A DNA stretch of 64,000 nt from Drosophila pseudoobscura (Eukaryota > Arthropoda > Insecta > Diptera > Drosophilidae). Position 1 is the stretch's first letter. Every line of letters starts with the position of its first letter. Below, in pieces: positions 1 to 12,000 of the stretch. Below the pieces are notes generated by a model that did no database searches, had not been told where the DNA came from, and worked only from the letters and a program-made list of their open reading frames with translations. Location of the stretch: assembly GCF_009870125.1 (NCBI RefSeq), contig NC_046683.1, positions 58,357,869-58,421,868 on the forward strand, given 5' to 3'. Both the position numbers and the translations under genes were made by a program.

Positions 1-200
1 TAGCCAAGGTGGGGGAGGTGGTGCAGCATGTGCCCACCGCTGTGTCCCACCAGAGCCAGACCATTGTCCACGACCACCGTCGCCTGGTCACCCCCATCGT
101 GGCACCGGCCGTGCGCACCACAAAACTGGTTCGCCAGCAGCCGCCGCTCCTCTGGACCCTGTCCTCCGCCGATCCTCGCCTGGTCCTGCTCCGGAACTAA
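1..200 (+). CDS. retinin-like secreted protein, 3' part only (cut by window start)
   Basis: The window opens inside a coding exon. The frame runs from base 3 to a TAA at 198-200. It carries the hallmark stretch HVPTAVSHQSQTIVH, followed by V/T/P-rich sequence (TPIVAPAVRTTK). This is the Drosophila retinin-like family: small secreted proteins, the founder being a corneal lens protein. The signal peptide and first exon lie upstream of the window. The next gene has almost the same core (HVPTAVSHQSSTIVH), so the two are tandem paralogues. The tail, rich in Leu/Arg after the core, differs from the neighbour. The exact member of the family cannot be named from this part. Confidence 0.85.
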   Translation, partial: AKVGEVVQHVPTAVSHQSQTIVHDHRRLVTPIVAPAVRTTKLVRQQPPLLWTLSSADPRLVLLRN

Positions 201-692
201 GGGCCCACTGAAGACCTTCGAGGGCCCCACAGTCACGGAAACCAAAGAACGAACAAGATGAACAACTCGCCAAAACCCACTTCTAGCTATACTTCTCTTC
301 CCTAGCCAACAGACTTGTCTGTCTCTTCTCTGTCTCCGAACTGTTTTCTGTCTTCTGTCCTGTCTTCTCTTTTAGTCTCTTCTCTTCTCTGCCATTTTCT
401 GTAGAACTATTCTCTGCAATAAAGAATATGCATCCGCAACTGCAGTTCTCTGGGTTCTTTGCATTCCTTGGGCGGTGACAGGAAATCAATAAAGAAAACA
501 CGGCTCCAGCCCACGACAACAATAAATATGCCACATGCCACATACCACATCTTCTGCTGTGCAATCAGCGATCTGTGATCTGTGATCTCTGGAGGATTAG
601 GGAGAGGCGGAACATGAGCCATGCTCAAGGGCTAGAAGGGCCACTCAATCTCAATTAGAATGCAATGGTCCGTTCTCCACTCTCGGCTGGAC
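201..692. other. spacer between the two retinin-like genes
   Basis: This holds the 3' end of the upstream gene and the promoter region of the next one. Bases 300-420 are pyrimidine-rich (repeated TCTTCT/TGTCT). An AATAAA lies at about 418-424 and another near 488-494; either could be the poly(A) signal of the upstream gene. No coding exon was recognised. Confidence 0.5.
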
Positions 693-700
693 TATAAAAG
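693..700 (+). promoter_or_regulatory. TATA box of retinin-like gene 2
   Basis: TATAAAAG lies 67 bp upstream of the start codon at 760, which puts initiation near 720-725. This is the usual architecture for tissue-restricted cuticle and lens genes. A five-codon upstream ORF (ATG at 732, stop at 744-746) would fall in the 5' UTR. Confidence 0.8.
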
Positions 701-759
701 TGGCTCCGTCTTCATTTCCAGCCAACAGTCGATGCCCAGACATTGAAGAATCAACAAAG

Positions 760-1120
760 ATGCCGAAGCAATTGGTAAGGAGGAGGTGTAACCTTGGAAG
801 AGAATCCCTCTCATTTGAGTTCCTTCTTTCAGTGTCTCTTTGTGGCAGTTGTACTCCTCTGCCTCGTGGCTGGGGGGCAGACTGAACTCCACATCTATCA
901 TCCACTGCTGACGCTGCACCAGGAGCCCACGCTGGCCCGAGTGGGGAATCTGCTGGAGCATGTACCCACTGCCGTCTCGCATCAGAGCTCCACCATTGTC
1001 CATCGCACTGCGCCGCGGCTCACGCCGCTCCTGGCACCCGCTCTCCGGACAACTCTGCACTATCCGCCCACCTGGAGCTATCCGTTCTATGGGGCCACCA
1101 ACTCTCTCTACAGAAAGTAA
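760..1120 (+). CDS. retinin-like secreted protein, complete
   Basis: There are two coding exons: 760-774 (MPKQL) and 833-1120. The 58-bp intron has donor GTAAGG and acceptor TTTCAG. The spliced product is about 100 aa. It has a signal peptide (MPKQLCLFVAVVLLCLVAGG), then the retinin-like core HVPTAVSHQSSTIVH, then a Pro/Leu/Thr-rich segment and a Tyr-rich end (WSYPFYGATNSLYRK). The tiny first exon that splits the signal peptide is typical of Drosophila cuticle-type genes. An AATAAA at 1199-1204 probably ends the transcript. By family it is a secreted component of the corneal lens or cuticle. The specific melanogaster orthologue in the 72F retinin-like cluster is not assigned here. Confidence 0.88.
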
Positions 1121-1204
1121 ATCCCGAACACTGAATACAGTATGATTTTCTAAGCACTGAAGACCCAGACCCATTGGATTTACGCTCTCGAAACGCACAA
1201 TAAA

Positions 1205-4200
1205 ATATAACAAATTCCAAAAGCACACAATGCAATATCTGTGGACTGACAGGAGGAGGCTCTACCAATCCTTTTTTGGGGGGGAGAGACGACGACTGCC
1301 AGTCGATTGCCAATTAAATTTCGCGCTATGCTGCACTTCTGATTGAGTGCCACTGACGTCACCCGAGATGAATCAACATCCACAAACGCACGAAATAATA
1401 CCTACATTTGGAAATAAATATTTCGTTTCTTTTTTTTCTGTTGGAGATTGGAGGATGGGTGTGGATTGACGTGCCGTACGCAAATGTCTCGGCATTATTC
1501 CATGGGCCATGCCATCCTGCCGAATGCCAGAACATTCCCCCAGGAATGATGACCTCGGGTCAGTAGCCGAAAGCCCAAAATGTGTTCTAGGAGAATGAGG
1601 CTGACCATTGATTGAGGCCTTTAACCCAGTACCCAGAACCCAGTATCCAGAGTACAGTGTGTGTTATTGTCTCTCCATCGAGAGTGACAAAAACAAGCAA
1701 CAATTGGAAGCCATTCGACGGCAGCCAGGTGGGATAAACACTATAGATACGCATACGAGTACGGGTCTGCGCCTTTTCCCATAGATTCTCTTGAAATTTA
1801 TGAAATTGAAAACCTTGAACCTTCAACCGTGCTTGAGGGGAGAAGCCAAAGGTTAGACGCACCGAAAAGACAGAGACAGAAGATCGAAGCTCTACAGATT
1901 ATGCAAGTCTCTGCTCAAGTGAATGAACCGCAATCCCAGGCAAAGTCTGTCCAACAGATATGACGCAGAATACGTTCTCGACCAGGCCCGGCACCAGGAC
2001 CAGGACGAAGGATAGTTGTGCCTTCTCTAATTACATAAATGTGCGGATGCAGTTTCTATCCCGGCATTAAGGTCAAAGTATCAATCCATCTATCGATTAG
2101 CTACCCAAAGCATTGTCTTTCCATTCCCAGTGGAACAGGTATCTTCAATAGCTGTCACTCTCAGGCACCTGGAGGCATCTAGGCAGGCACCAGGCGCACA
2201 CCAGGCCAAACAGTGATGCAACAGCGGCCGCTTTGAGGCGCAGTTTCCCCATCGTTGGAATAGTCGTCTGTGGCCATAGCAGCCTTTTAGGCGGCTGTAG
2301 AGGCAATACAGCTAAAGACCACCCCCAAAAGTGGACACTGCAAATCGTAGGGGTGCGTGCTCCTCCCTGCCTCCCTCCACCATCCACCACTATTATATTC
2401 TCCGGGGAGTCTCGTATCCTTTCCTTTCCTGGGGCTTTCGGGTTCATTGCATTTGTCCATGGCCCTGGCCCTGGCCCTGGCTCTGAGGCTCTCAGGCTCT
2501 GTGGGTCTGTGGCTTTGGGATCTGATTGGAAGCACCATCAATTGGCACAGTGGGTGGTGCGGTGGTTGGATGGGTCGACCGCTGTGTAATCGGTTTGTTT
2601 GTTTATCAAAAACGCCACTTGAATGCATCGTTATGCTGTCATCCTATTCTTCGAGCTGCCATCACCCATGGGGGGGTCCTTCAGGATGCGCGACTCTGCT
2701 CGAATCAAAGTGAATTTAATAAGCGAGAGATGTACTACGACGAGATACATTTCGTCTGTGGATGTGAATTGGGGATATCAAAAGGCAAAGCACTTAGCAT
2801 AAGTGGATAAGCAAATAAAGAAGCACAAAAACCTTAAGCCGAAGAAAGTTTTTCCAAGAACTTTAGGCATACCCCCGAACATGATAAATTTTTGATGCCA
2901 TTCCAAAACCAGAGATGAATTATCATTGGGGAAAAACAGTCGCAAACTTTCCCTTAAACTTGGGGGAAAACGGAAGTCTCCCACCCCTCGAATCTCGGCT
3001 TGAAATTAATTTACAAATGCCTCAGACATGAATTTATTTGGCTGAGAGACAATGAAGACAATAAGCCGTGTTAAATGAGCCACGGAGTGGAGTGTGGAGT
3101 GTGGGGTTTCTGTGCGGTGAAAGGGCACTAGCAGCAGCGGCAGATACATCAACAAAAGCCACCATTAGATGCGGGTGAAATAATTTAAAGCATTATGCAA
3201 CAAAAGGTACAGACAGAGAGAGAAAGAGAGTGGGGGGGGGGGAAGAGGGAGGGGTAAGTGTACTGTAAAAATAGGGAGAGATGTCTGTTGGAGACATGAT
3301 GAATCACTCTCTCCCAAACAGAAAATCATATTTACTTGTAATATATACCTAGATGCCTGTATGCTGATCACACAATGTGGGTCTGGGTGTGGGCGTGGGT
3401 GTGGGTGAACGACCTTGAGGGTTTGCCCAACTATGATAATTACAGTGCTACAGCAAATGATTCGATTTAGCCATACGCATCGAATTTATTACAGGTAATT
3501 TCGCAAAAACAAAAAGCCAATAAACCAGAAAGGAAAAGCTACAGCTTCAGGCAAAGGCATGGATACCCTCTCGATCCATCGTTCACCGCAGAGACGGACC
3601 TGCCTGAATTCACGTTTCCTGAAATGAATCAGTAAATCAGTGAATCCTACTGTGTACTCGTAAACAGGACTCTAATTCCAGTGGAAGCTCCAATTTAGAT
3701 TGGATTTAGTGGAACTATCCTTAAAATATACATACAGTATGAATATTAGAACGTTTGGATAGTATTAGTTTTTTACAGGTCTTTATGGTTCTTTATTATA
3801 CAGCAAAATGAATGCTCTGTGTAGTGCTCCATTCGTATAAATTCAAAGCTGAAAGTTTGAATCCCTCTCTATATATCGCTAAGGAATACGTGTAAAGATG
3901 TTTAATGGTTTGCAATGTTGTTACAAGAAAATGCTTATATTCCCATTACTCTCTTCCGAAAGAGTATACCCGTAAGGCAATTCCCATTAAAATGCCAGAT
4001 GCATATACTCGTATGCTAAGCGAGCAAAACAAAACAAAACAAAGCAGAAAGCCGAAAGCAAAGAAAAAGCAACGTTTAAACACACACAAAGCCAGCCAAA
4101 GCGAATCGAAGCAACAAGTCCAATCAAATCAGCTCCAAAATGAATCATAAGCCCCCAGGGAGGGAGGTCCGAATAGACGGGGCAGGCAGGCAGGCGGGCA

Positions 4201-7200
4201 GACCGGCTCAATGCACCGCACACGACTGCTGCTGCTTTCTGCTGCCTGCTGCATTGTTATGTAAGCCGAAAAGCAAGCGTCAGCCAAGCGTCGATAGCCA
4301 CACACTTCACTGGGGTTTCCCCAAGGCCTAAGCCAACAACAAAGCCAAAGCAGCAGCCGGCAAACAAATCGAGAATTGGCTAGAGACCGGGCCGAAGTGG
4401 CTCGCCACTGGAATGGTAGACAGCCCCCAAAAAAAGAGTTACTTATGGTTTTCCTGGGGATTTTCCCCAGCATTTTGGAGTTTGGGTAAATCCATGGCAC
4501 AGATGCAGTTGCAGCAGCAGCTGCCACTGCAACTGCAAAAGCTACACCTAAAAACTCACAGATCAGAGTCTGGCTTAAGCGATTGCAAAATTGTTTTTTG
4601 TGTGTGGAGGGGCTGTGTGTGGGTGGGAGACCTCACTCTAGACTCAATACTCAATACTCAATTTGTTGAGCAATTGACACAAATCGGGAGCTGGCACACT
4701 TCGACCTTCGGCTTCATTCAAAGCTCTTTTCGGATTTGGAGACACAACGATTTTGGACTTGAACTGCGGCTGGTTTTGCTTCGCAAAGGAAGGAGACACA
4801 TTACCAGAGGAAGGCGGTAGATAGGCGATGACTATTTGGAGCAAACACAAGCCCCATTCGAACCTATTTGGGCAAACAATTAACAAGTTGGCATAAAATA
4901 AACACCAACACGAACCATGTTGCAATAGCCAAGAAATGCGCAAAAAATAGATGCAAATACAGGAAAACAACACTCACTCCCATTGCCTGCCTCTGCCTCT
5001 GCCCCTGCCCCTGAACCTGTAACCCCATCATCAGCGCGGATTACACACTCTACTCTCCTCAGTGTGGCACTCTATGCCTCTGTGTGGCATTAGCTGTCAT
5101 AGCTAGAGCCGGCCTGGACGAGGCCTAAGTTCAAGTTCAAACTATTGCCAGACCACTCGTACTGGGATTTACCAATAGCTTCCAAGTTTCCAGCTAACTG
5201 TCAAATTATTTTTAACAGGAAAAATACAAATACATACAATAATTTCGGAGCTGTAGCAAACCGAAGAAGTAAATACCTTAAAAGTAATTACCTTATAAAT
5301 GAATGAACGGTGCAAATAGGCATACGATGAACCAGGAAAAATCTGAAAAAACTATAATAATTAATATTCAAAATATATAAAATTATCTTAAATTACAATT
5401 TATAAGGCGCTATAGTGTGATCTTTCATTAAAAATGTTCAATTTTGGAAAATGGTCGTAGGTTCGATTAGGGGAAGACCTCAATAAAAAGAAGGGAGCAC
5501 TTATATATTTTAAAGAATGATGGACTACTTAATACCAAATATTAAGCAACAAAACCAATGGCATAGCAAAGACAATGACTTATGTGAGTTAAGTGCACAC
5601 GATTTTACATGGAAACTTAACAAAGCGAATGGGAGAGTACACTGAATACTTGTTAAATGTTCAACTTTAGACTAGATTTTAGCTTATCAGCATGCAAATT
5701 ATAGGCCAATTATCTTCCAGATTAATTTAGCGATCGGCACACACACATTCACATTTCTTGCAGTGGCAAAACCACTGTTACACATGTGTTCGTGAGAGCG
5801 CAGGTAGGGCCTTGCCGATAGCCGAATTAAAAGTAGACTATCCCCAAACACTCTACAATCGCACACATAGTCCTCTTTCGATCCGTAATACCCGTATGAA
5901 GAGCATCAAAAGTTTACTAGATCCAATGCGAATGCGAATTCGAATCAGGTTCGACGCACCTCCTTCAAACAAACACCAGAGACCCAGAGGCACATATTGC
6001 TGCTGTCCGAGTGACTCATAAAAAACCCGATGGTCAAAGACTACGCCACCAGTAGCTAACACCTAAGCAGCTGATTGATAAAAACTCCACGATCTTCACG
6101 AGCTATTCAAAAGAGTTTCGAGAGTAAATCAAAGCGATTAGCATAATTTTCGATCGTTCGTTCGTTCGATCGATCTGAGCCCCATTATCAACTTTCTTGG
6201 AATGTTTAACATAAAACGACACTTAAGTGTCTGTAGATAAATGTTTGTCGAGTCGGTTGTTGGCGCCTGAGCCAAGGTCAATCGCACACAAACACACAGC
6301 AGAGTGGAGCCACTGAATCACAATGAGAGGAGAGCCACTGGCGCAGGCACTGGCACTGGCACTCCACTCCAACCACAGCACTGACCACACACAACATGGC
6401 TTGGATCCAATGAAGATCATCGTCATTATGGGGTTCGGTTCGGCACGCGAACGTGATCATCGCTAGGGGAATGTCTCTAATTTTTGTGAACTTCGGGTAA
6501 TTCCGCAAAGCACTTTTGATTCACAAAGGCAAAAGCAGCGAGGGAGACATGAAAATTGAAATCAAATAAAATGAATGACCGACTCTGATGACGTTTGCAT
6601 TGACCATGGGTTTAAAACGAGCCTGAACCCCCGATGACTATCCCGGCCGTTCGTCAGTACATGCGTCCGTTCGGCCGAGCAGGCCAGAGCAGAGAGACGG
6701 GATGATACGAGACGTGTGAGAGACGAATGTATGCCAAAAGATCCGGTTTGAGGCAATGCCCAAACCAGAGACCCCTTTAACCCCTTTCATTCATTCGTTG
6801 CTTCAGTCGCTCCCCCTCACGGGCCTCTCTGACCCAATTCATAATTGCAGAATTGCATAATCTTTCGCTTGGTTTTTCTCTCTCTTTCTTTCTGTCTGTC
6901 TGTCTCTCTAGTGTTTCTCAAACTGTTGTTCATAGCCTTTCCGGGAAGTGTTTTTGGTCAAAATCCCACATGAAAATCATCATAAAAAAATAAAAATAAA
7001 AACCAGAGCGAACTAATTTGGACTTTATGTGAAATTTACACATAATTTTAAAATATTCATCCCCAAGGGGAATTGCTTCATCGGAGGATGACAGTTTTAT
7101 GGAAGATTTTCTTTGGTTTCGTCTTTAGTTAAGACATTCTCTTAGAGACCTCTGAACCCTTTTTATTTCAGAGGGAAGGCTACTAATAACAGTTCCCCTT

Positions 7201-7800
7201 GGAGTCTGTAGAAAGGACCCTACCCCTATACATTCCTGAGGAATCGCTTCATAAGAAAATATATTTTTGATGCAATTTTTCTGCCTCTTCTCACACTTGA
7301 ATTGAATATCTATTATTTAGAAGTTTTCCTTAAGTCCGGAAATGCTTTTTACTTTTTAACATTTCAGAGGAACTATCTCTAAAACCCAATCTTCTCCAAG
7401 GATTGTTGCGCTTAGAGCTAATGGAGTAAGGATCATTCTGTAATAGTATTTTAAACGAATTTTCTCCGAAGATAGTTCCGACAAACCTTATCTTAGAGAC
7501 GTTGAACTCTAGTCATTTCCTAGGGATTACCCGATACGACTATTATACTTCTCTTCTTTGGATGGAGGTGACCTCCAGTCTTCAGCAGAATCGAAGAATC
7601 GAAGAAAAACCCAACCAAAATATGATTACCCCCCCAAAAAAACGACTGTAGAGAGAGGGAAAGACTCAGAGAGGGAGGGGGGCATAGGTTGCCAAACATT
7701 GTCGCAGTCGCAGCTTTTGTCTCTCTTCTGTTTTGGGCCCCCGATTCGCAAACCGCGAGAGCAAGAGCGAAAGAGATAGACGCCGTTGCGCCTGCGCGCG
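1205..7800. other. 6.6-kb region without a recognised gene
   Basis: I found no convincing coding exon with splice signals and codon bias on either strand. The region has short purine or pyrimidine tracts (3215-3250), A-rich runs (4020-4080) and CA/TG-rich words. It lies between the retinin-like cluster and the TATA promoter of the protease-homologue gene, so it is the natural place for that gene's enhancers. That role is inferred from position only. Confidence 0.5.
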
Positions 7801-7809
7801 GCGTTTTTG

Positions 7810-7845
7810 TATAAAATGTGCGCCGTCGACGAAAGCGAAATCAGT
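7810..7845 (+). promoter_or_regulatory. TATA + initiator promoter of the clip-domain SPH gene
   Basis: TATAAAA at 7810-7816 is followed 31 bp later by an initiator-like TCAGT at 7841-7845, the standard Drosophila spacing. The predicted non-coding first exon runs from about 7841 to 8010. It ends at a strong donor (AAAAG|GTGAGT) and joins the acceptor CTTACAG at 9007. The start codon at 9027 lies 20 bases inside exon 2. Confidence 0.75.
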
Positions 7846-9026
7846 GAACAACTTGCCGACGAACGAGCAGCACAAAGCAGAGGTGCAGAAGTGCAGAAAG
7901 TGAAGTGAAAGGATAACAGAGACAATATCAATTATATAAAGGATTATCGAGAGAAAGGAAACACGAATTCCAATTTTTTTCATATTTTTTTTATTGCAAA
8001 CTGATAAAAGGTGAGTGATCAAGTGAAAAATTGGCCTAGTGAACCCCCAAAGTGAACCCAAAGACCGAACAAAATAAAGATCCATGAATGGCTCTACCAT
8101 ATACAATGCGCTATATACGCTATACAGATCCCCAGAAAATCCCCCATGCCCCATGCCCACAGTCAGCAGTCATTAAAGTCAATCGGAAAAGCGAAACTTT
8201 CACTGCGAAAAAGAAAAACCGACAAAAGAAAAACCTCCAACAAACAGACAGATAGACAGACAGAGACACAGGAAAAAACACACCCTGAATTGCAGCAGCA
8301 ACATTTAGCATCCCAGAAAAACCCAATTGCAATGCAACACTGCACACGACTTCCGCCCCCCAAAGAGCACATCACATCAGAGCAGAGCAGATGCGATCGC
8401 GGGGCACGCCTGAAAGATCCATTTACATAATGAAAGATCGCTCAAGACTCCACACTCCGCATCGTCCGCATCGTCGACCCAAAATGACATAAGAGTGCAG
8501 TGCAAAAGTCGCAAAAGAAAAGAAAAGTGAAATATACAGAAATACACGAACCGGAAAGCGGCTGTCAAGGCTTGAGCGATTGTCCGCCACGGAGCGGAAT
8601 CGGAGTCAGAGTTAGTCCCTCCCGTAAAGAAAATTACCTCATAAATTACACAGAAAGAGGGGCAAAGAGTGTGGCGAGGCATTTCGAAAAAAGTAACGAC
8701 GGTCTGCGACCTCCAACGAAAGTAAAAGTCCATGTCTTATACGACTACTCTCTGGCTTTGGCTCTGGCTCTGGCTCTGGCTTTGGCTCTGACACTGACTC
8801 ATGCACCGAAGATTTCAAGACACGAACCGGTTTTGCGTTTTCGATTTTCGGTTTCGGTTTCGTTTGGGGATTGCTTCAGCAGTCGTGAAAGATGGGAAGA
8901 GAGGGAAGAGAGAAATGTAAACTGGGACAATGACTTGGGGGTAATGGTGTCAAGACTTAAGGCGTTATGCAATCCTCGACTCATAAATCATTTTCCTTTC
9001 CTTACAGAGACACTCTTCGTCACACA

Positions 9027-12000
9027 ATGAGAATACGAGAGAGCCTGATGGCAGTTCTGCTGCTGGCCACCGCCACACTGGCCGCCGATTGGGGCAACGA
9101 GTGGGCGCCCATGGAGGATGCCACGCCGAGCAGACGCTCCGTGGACACAAAGCCTGCCGCTGAGGAAACGGAGGTGCAGGGACGATACCTCGTGCACGAG
9201 TCCACGTCCATCCAGAGCAACAGCACCTCGGAGATTGACACGATCATCGAGCAGCTGCTCAACTCCCGACGGGAGGGACGCAATCTCGGGGAGTACGATG
9301 CCGTCTATGCCGATGGCAACATCGACCAGGCCCTGCAGCAGGGAAACGACATGCAGGCGCGTAACCTGATCCGCGACAAGCTTTGCGGACTGGGATTGAT
9401 GAGCTGCGAGGTGGAGGAGAAGCGTCCCTTCTACTCGACCATCTACGCCCAGGGTCCCCCTCCACCGTCTGGCTACAGCGGCGGTCCCTACGGTCCTGCC
9501 AAGCCAATGCCTCCTCCGGGATACTTCGGTGGCCGCCCCCCAATGGGTCCTCCTCCTAGCTCCCTCAACTCCTTCGGACCCCCGCGCAAAGTTGGCTACG
9601 AGGGACCCTACAAACCCATGTCCGGACCTTACCGGCCAAGCGGACCAGGCGGCCAGTTCGGAGGGCAATATCTGGAGCATCCTCCCCCATCGGCCATCGA
9701 TGGTTCGTTGGACGGAATCACCTACACGAAGCCCCCACCCGGAGCCCTGATCTACGACAGCAAGCCGCCAGGACCCATCTATCCAGGTGGACCCAATGGT
9801 CCCGGTCCCGTCTACAATGGCCCCTCCTCGAACTCGAACGGTGTGCCCCCATACAACTTTGAGAATCCCGAGGGCGGCATCCAGGGCTCACCCTCCTCCC
9901 TGAACGGCTTCTACTCCTCGCAGCAGTCCTCCTCCTCTTCGGCGGCCACTTCTTCCAGCACCAAGGTCGTGGTTGGGGCACCCATTGATGCGGGTCTCCA
10001 GCAGCACGTGCACCATCACTACCACCACGTCGAGGGCACCGAGGGGGTCAAAGTTCCCAGTGTCCCGATCCCAATTGGCTCTGGCCAGACAATCAACACG
10101 GACTTCAGTGCCTTGGCCCAGTCCTCGGCCACGTACACGCCCCAGGCCTCCTCCTCCGGCTCCTACTCCCAGTCGAATGCCTTCAATGCGGGCTTCAATG
10201 GCGCCTCTCAGGGCGGACTCCTCTCCCAGGGCGCTCAGGGTGGCTTCAGCGGTCTCTCCCAGAAGCCAGGTCTCTCCGGTGACATCTACAAACCGAATTC
10301 TGGATTGGGAAGCTTTGGCAGCAGCTCGGGAGGCTTCGGCCAGAGTGGCTTTGGATCGTCGCCCAGCTCCAGCTATCACAGCCAGAACCCCGACTACTAC
10401 AAGAAGGAGCTTCAGACAGGAGCCTCGAACAATTACAATGGCATCTCTGGAGGTTACCAGGGACAAGGACAGGGACAGGGACAGTACCAGGGACAGGGAC
10501 AGGGTGGCTATGACACCTCTCGCCAGCAGATCGTTGACTGCCAGTGCGTCCCGTTCAACCAGTGCCCCGCTGCCGATCGCATTGGCCGCAAGGAGGATCT
10601 GATTCTCCCCATCGATCCCCGCAATCTGGGCAAGGACATCGAGGCCCTCAGCGAGGATGCGCCCGCTGGAAATGCCACCACCACAGCAGAGGCCAAGAAG
10701 GATGAGAAGCAGGACAAGGATGAGAAGAAACGCACTCGCCGTCAGGCCATTGAGGACCAGAAGGACCAGGACGACAACAGCGATCTGTCGCTCGATGCTC
10801 AAGGGGTAAGTGTCACGAAGAAATATAAATTGAAAAAGAAATAGAAACAGAAACAGAAACCCTTTTAAGAATGTTTAGTTAGTGGCCCGACTAATGCAAA
10901 ATCACACATAGTTAATGACTAATCGATCGAGTTCTAGCAATAGCAATACCAATAGCAATCCTCCTCTACCACACACAACCACGCATCCAATCAATCAATC
11001 AATCTACCAACTGCACCCATCAACCAACCGATCAACGCTCCTCCAATGCTCAATCCAAAGAACCACTAAACCTCGTTCGTCGTCGCCCAAAAAAACGCCA
11101 CTAAAACCAGCCTAACCAACGCACGCACAGCCACAACAACAACAACAGCAAATACAACAAGGGGTACCAAGGTCGCACGCCTGTATCCTGTATCCTGTAT
11201 CCTGCATGCTGGAGTCCGCGTACTGATCCGTTCGTGTCTCCCTCTCAGCGCCAGGGGCCGCTCGGACAATCTCCCTTGGCCCTGCCCGCCCTGCAGGCCA
11301 TCGAGCTGATCCAACGAAAGGTTCTGCCCACCTACGGAGTGTCCTTCGGGCTTCCCTATCCCAGTGGAGCATATGGCGGCTATCCGGTGAATGTCCTGGG
11401 CGATCAGTATCCCGCACAGAACCCCAACTTCGGTTCCTTGGGCCCAAATGGCCTCAATCTGGGTCTGGTGAATGTCAATCCACTCGTCTCTGTGCAGGTG
11501 GCCAAAACGGACTACGGGGAGAAGGTGGTGAAGCCCCTGGTCAATCTCCATGTCACTCCCAATGCGAATCTCATCCAGAAAGTGGGCGACTTCTTCAAGA
11601 GAAAGCCCAACGAAGTGCACAGCACACACTACCATCATCACGATCACTTCAGCGGCTACGAGCACCACGATTACGATCACCATGATTACGATCATCACGA
11701 TTACGATCATCATCACTTTGGTGGATACAGTGGATCGGGGGGGCCCCACTTCAGTGTCGAAATGGTGCCGAGTACTCCGATCTTCGAGTACCACAGCGGC
11801 CCTTCAGCGCCCAGCTACCAGCAGCATCATCATCACGAGTCTCCTCCGTCTCCGTCGCCCTACGAGAGCTCCTACAATTCAGTGTATCCCGGCTCGAGCC
11901 CCGACTTTGGCTCGAGTGGCTTTGGAGGCTACGGGGAGTACTCGCAGCACGTGGAGCGTAGTGTGAACGTGAGCGCGGCACCCACGTGGAATCCAACAGC

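Noticed and set aside
4020-4150. AAAACAAAACAAAAC and AAGCAAAG runs
   Set aside because: Simple A-rich low-complexity DNA with no terminal repeats or duplication to suggest a mobile element.
7600-7780. Open frames on both strands just upstream of the SPH promoter
   Set aside because: Short, non-conserved-looking and outside the predicted transcript; composition is that of purine-rich promoter-proximal DNA.
9888-10802. 304-codon antisense frame within the protease-homologue exon
   Set aside because: A shadow of a highly biased coding exon (C/G third positions remove antisense stops); the Leu/Val/Ser-rich product resembles no family.
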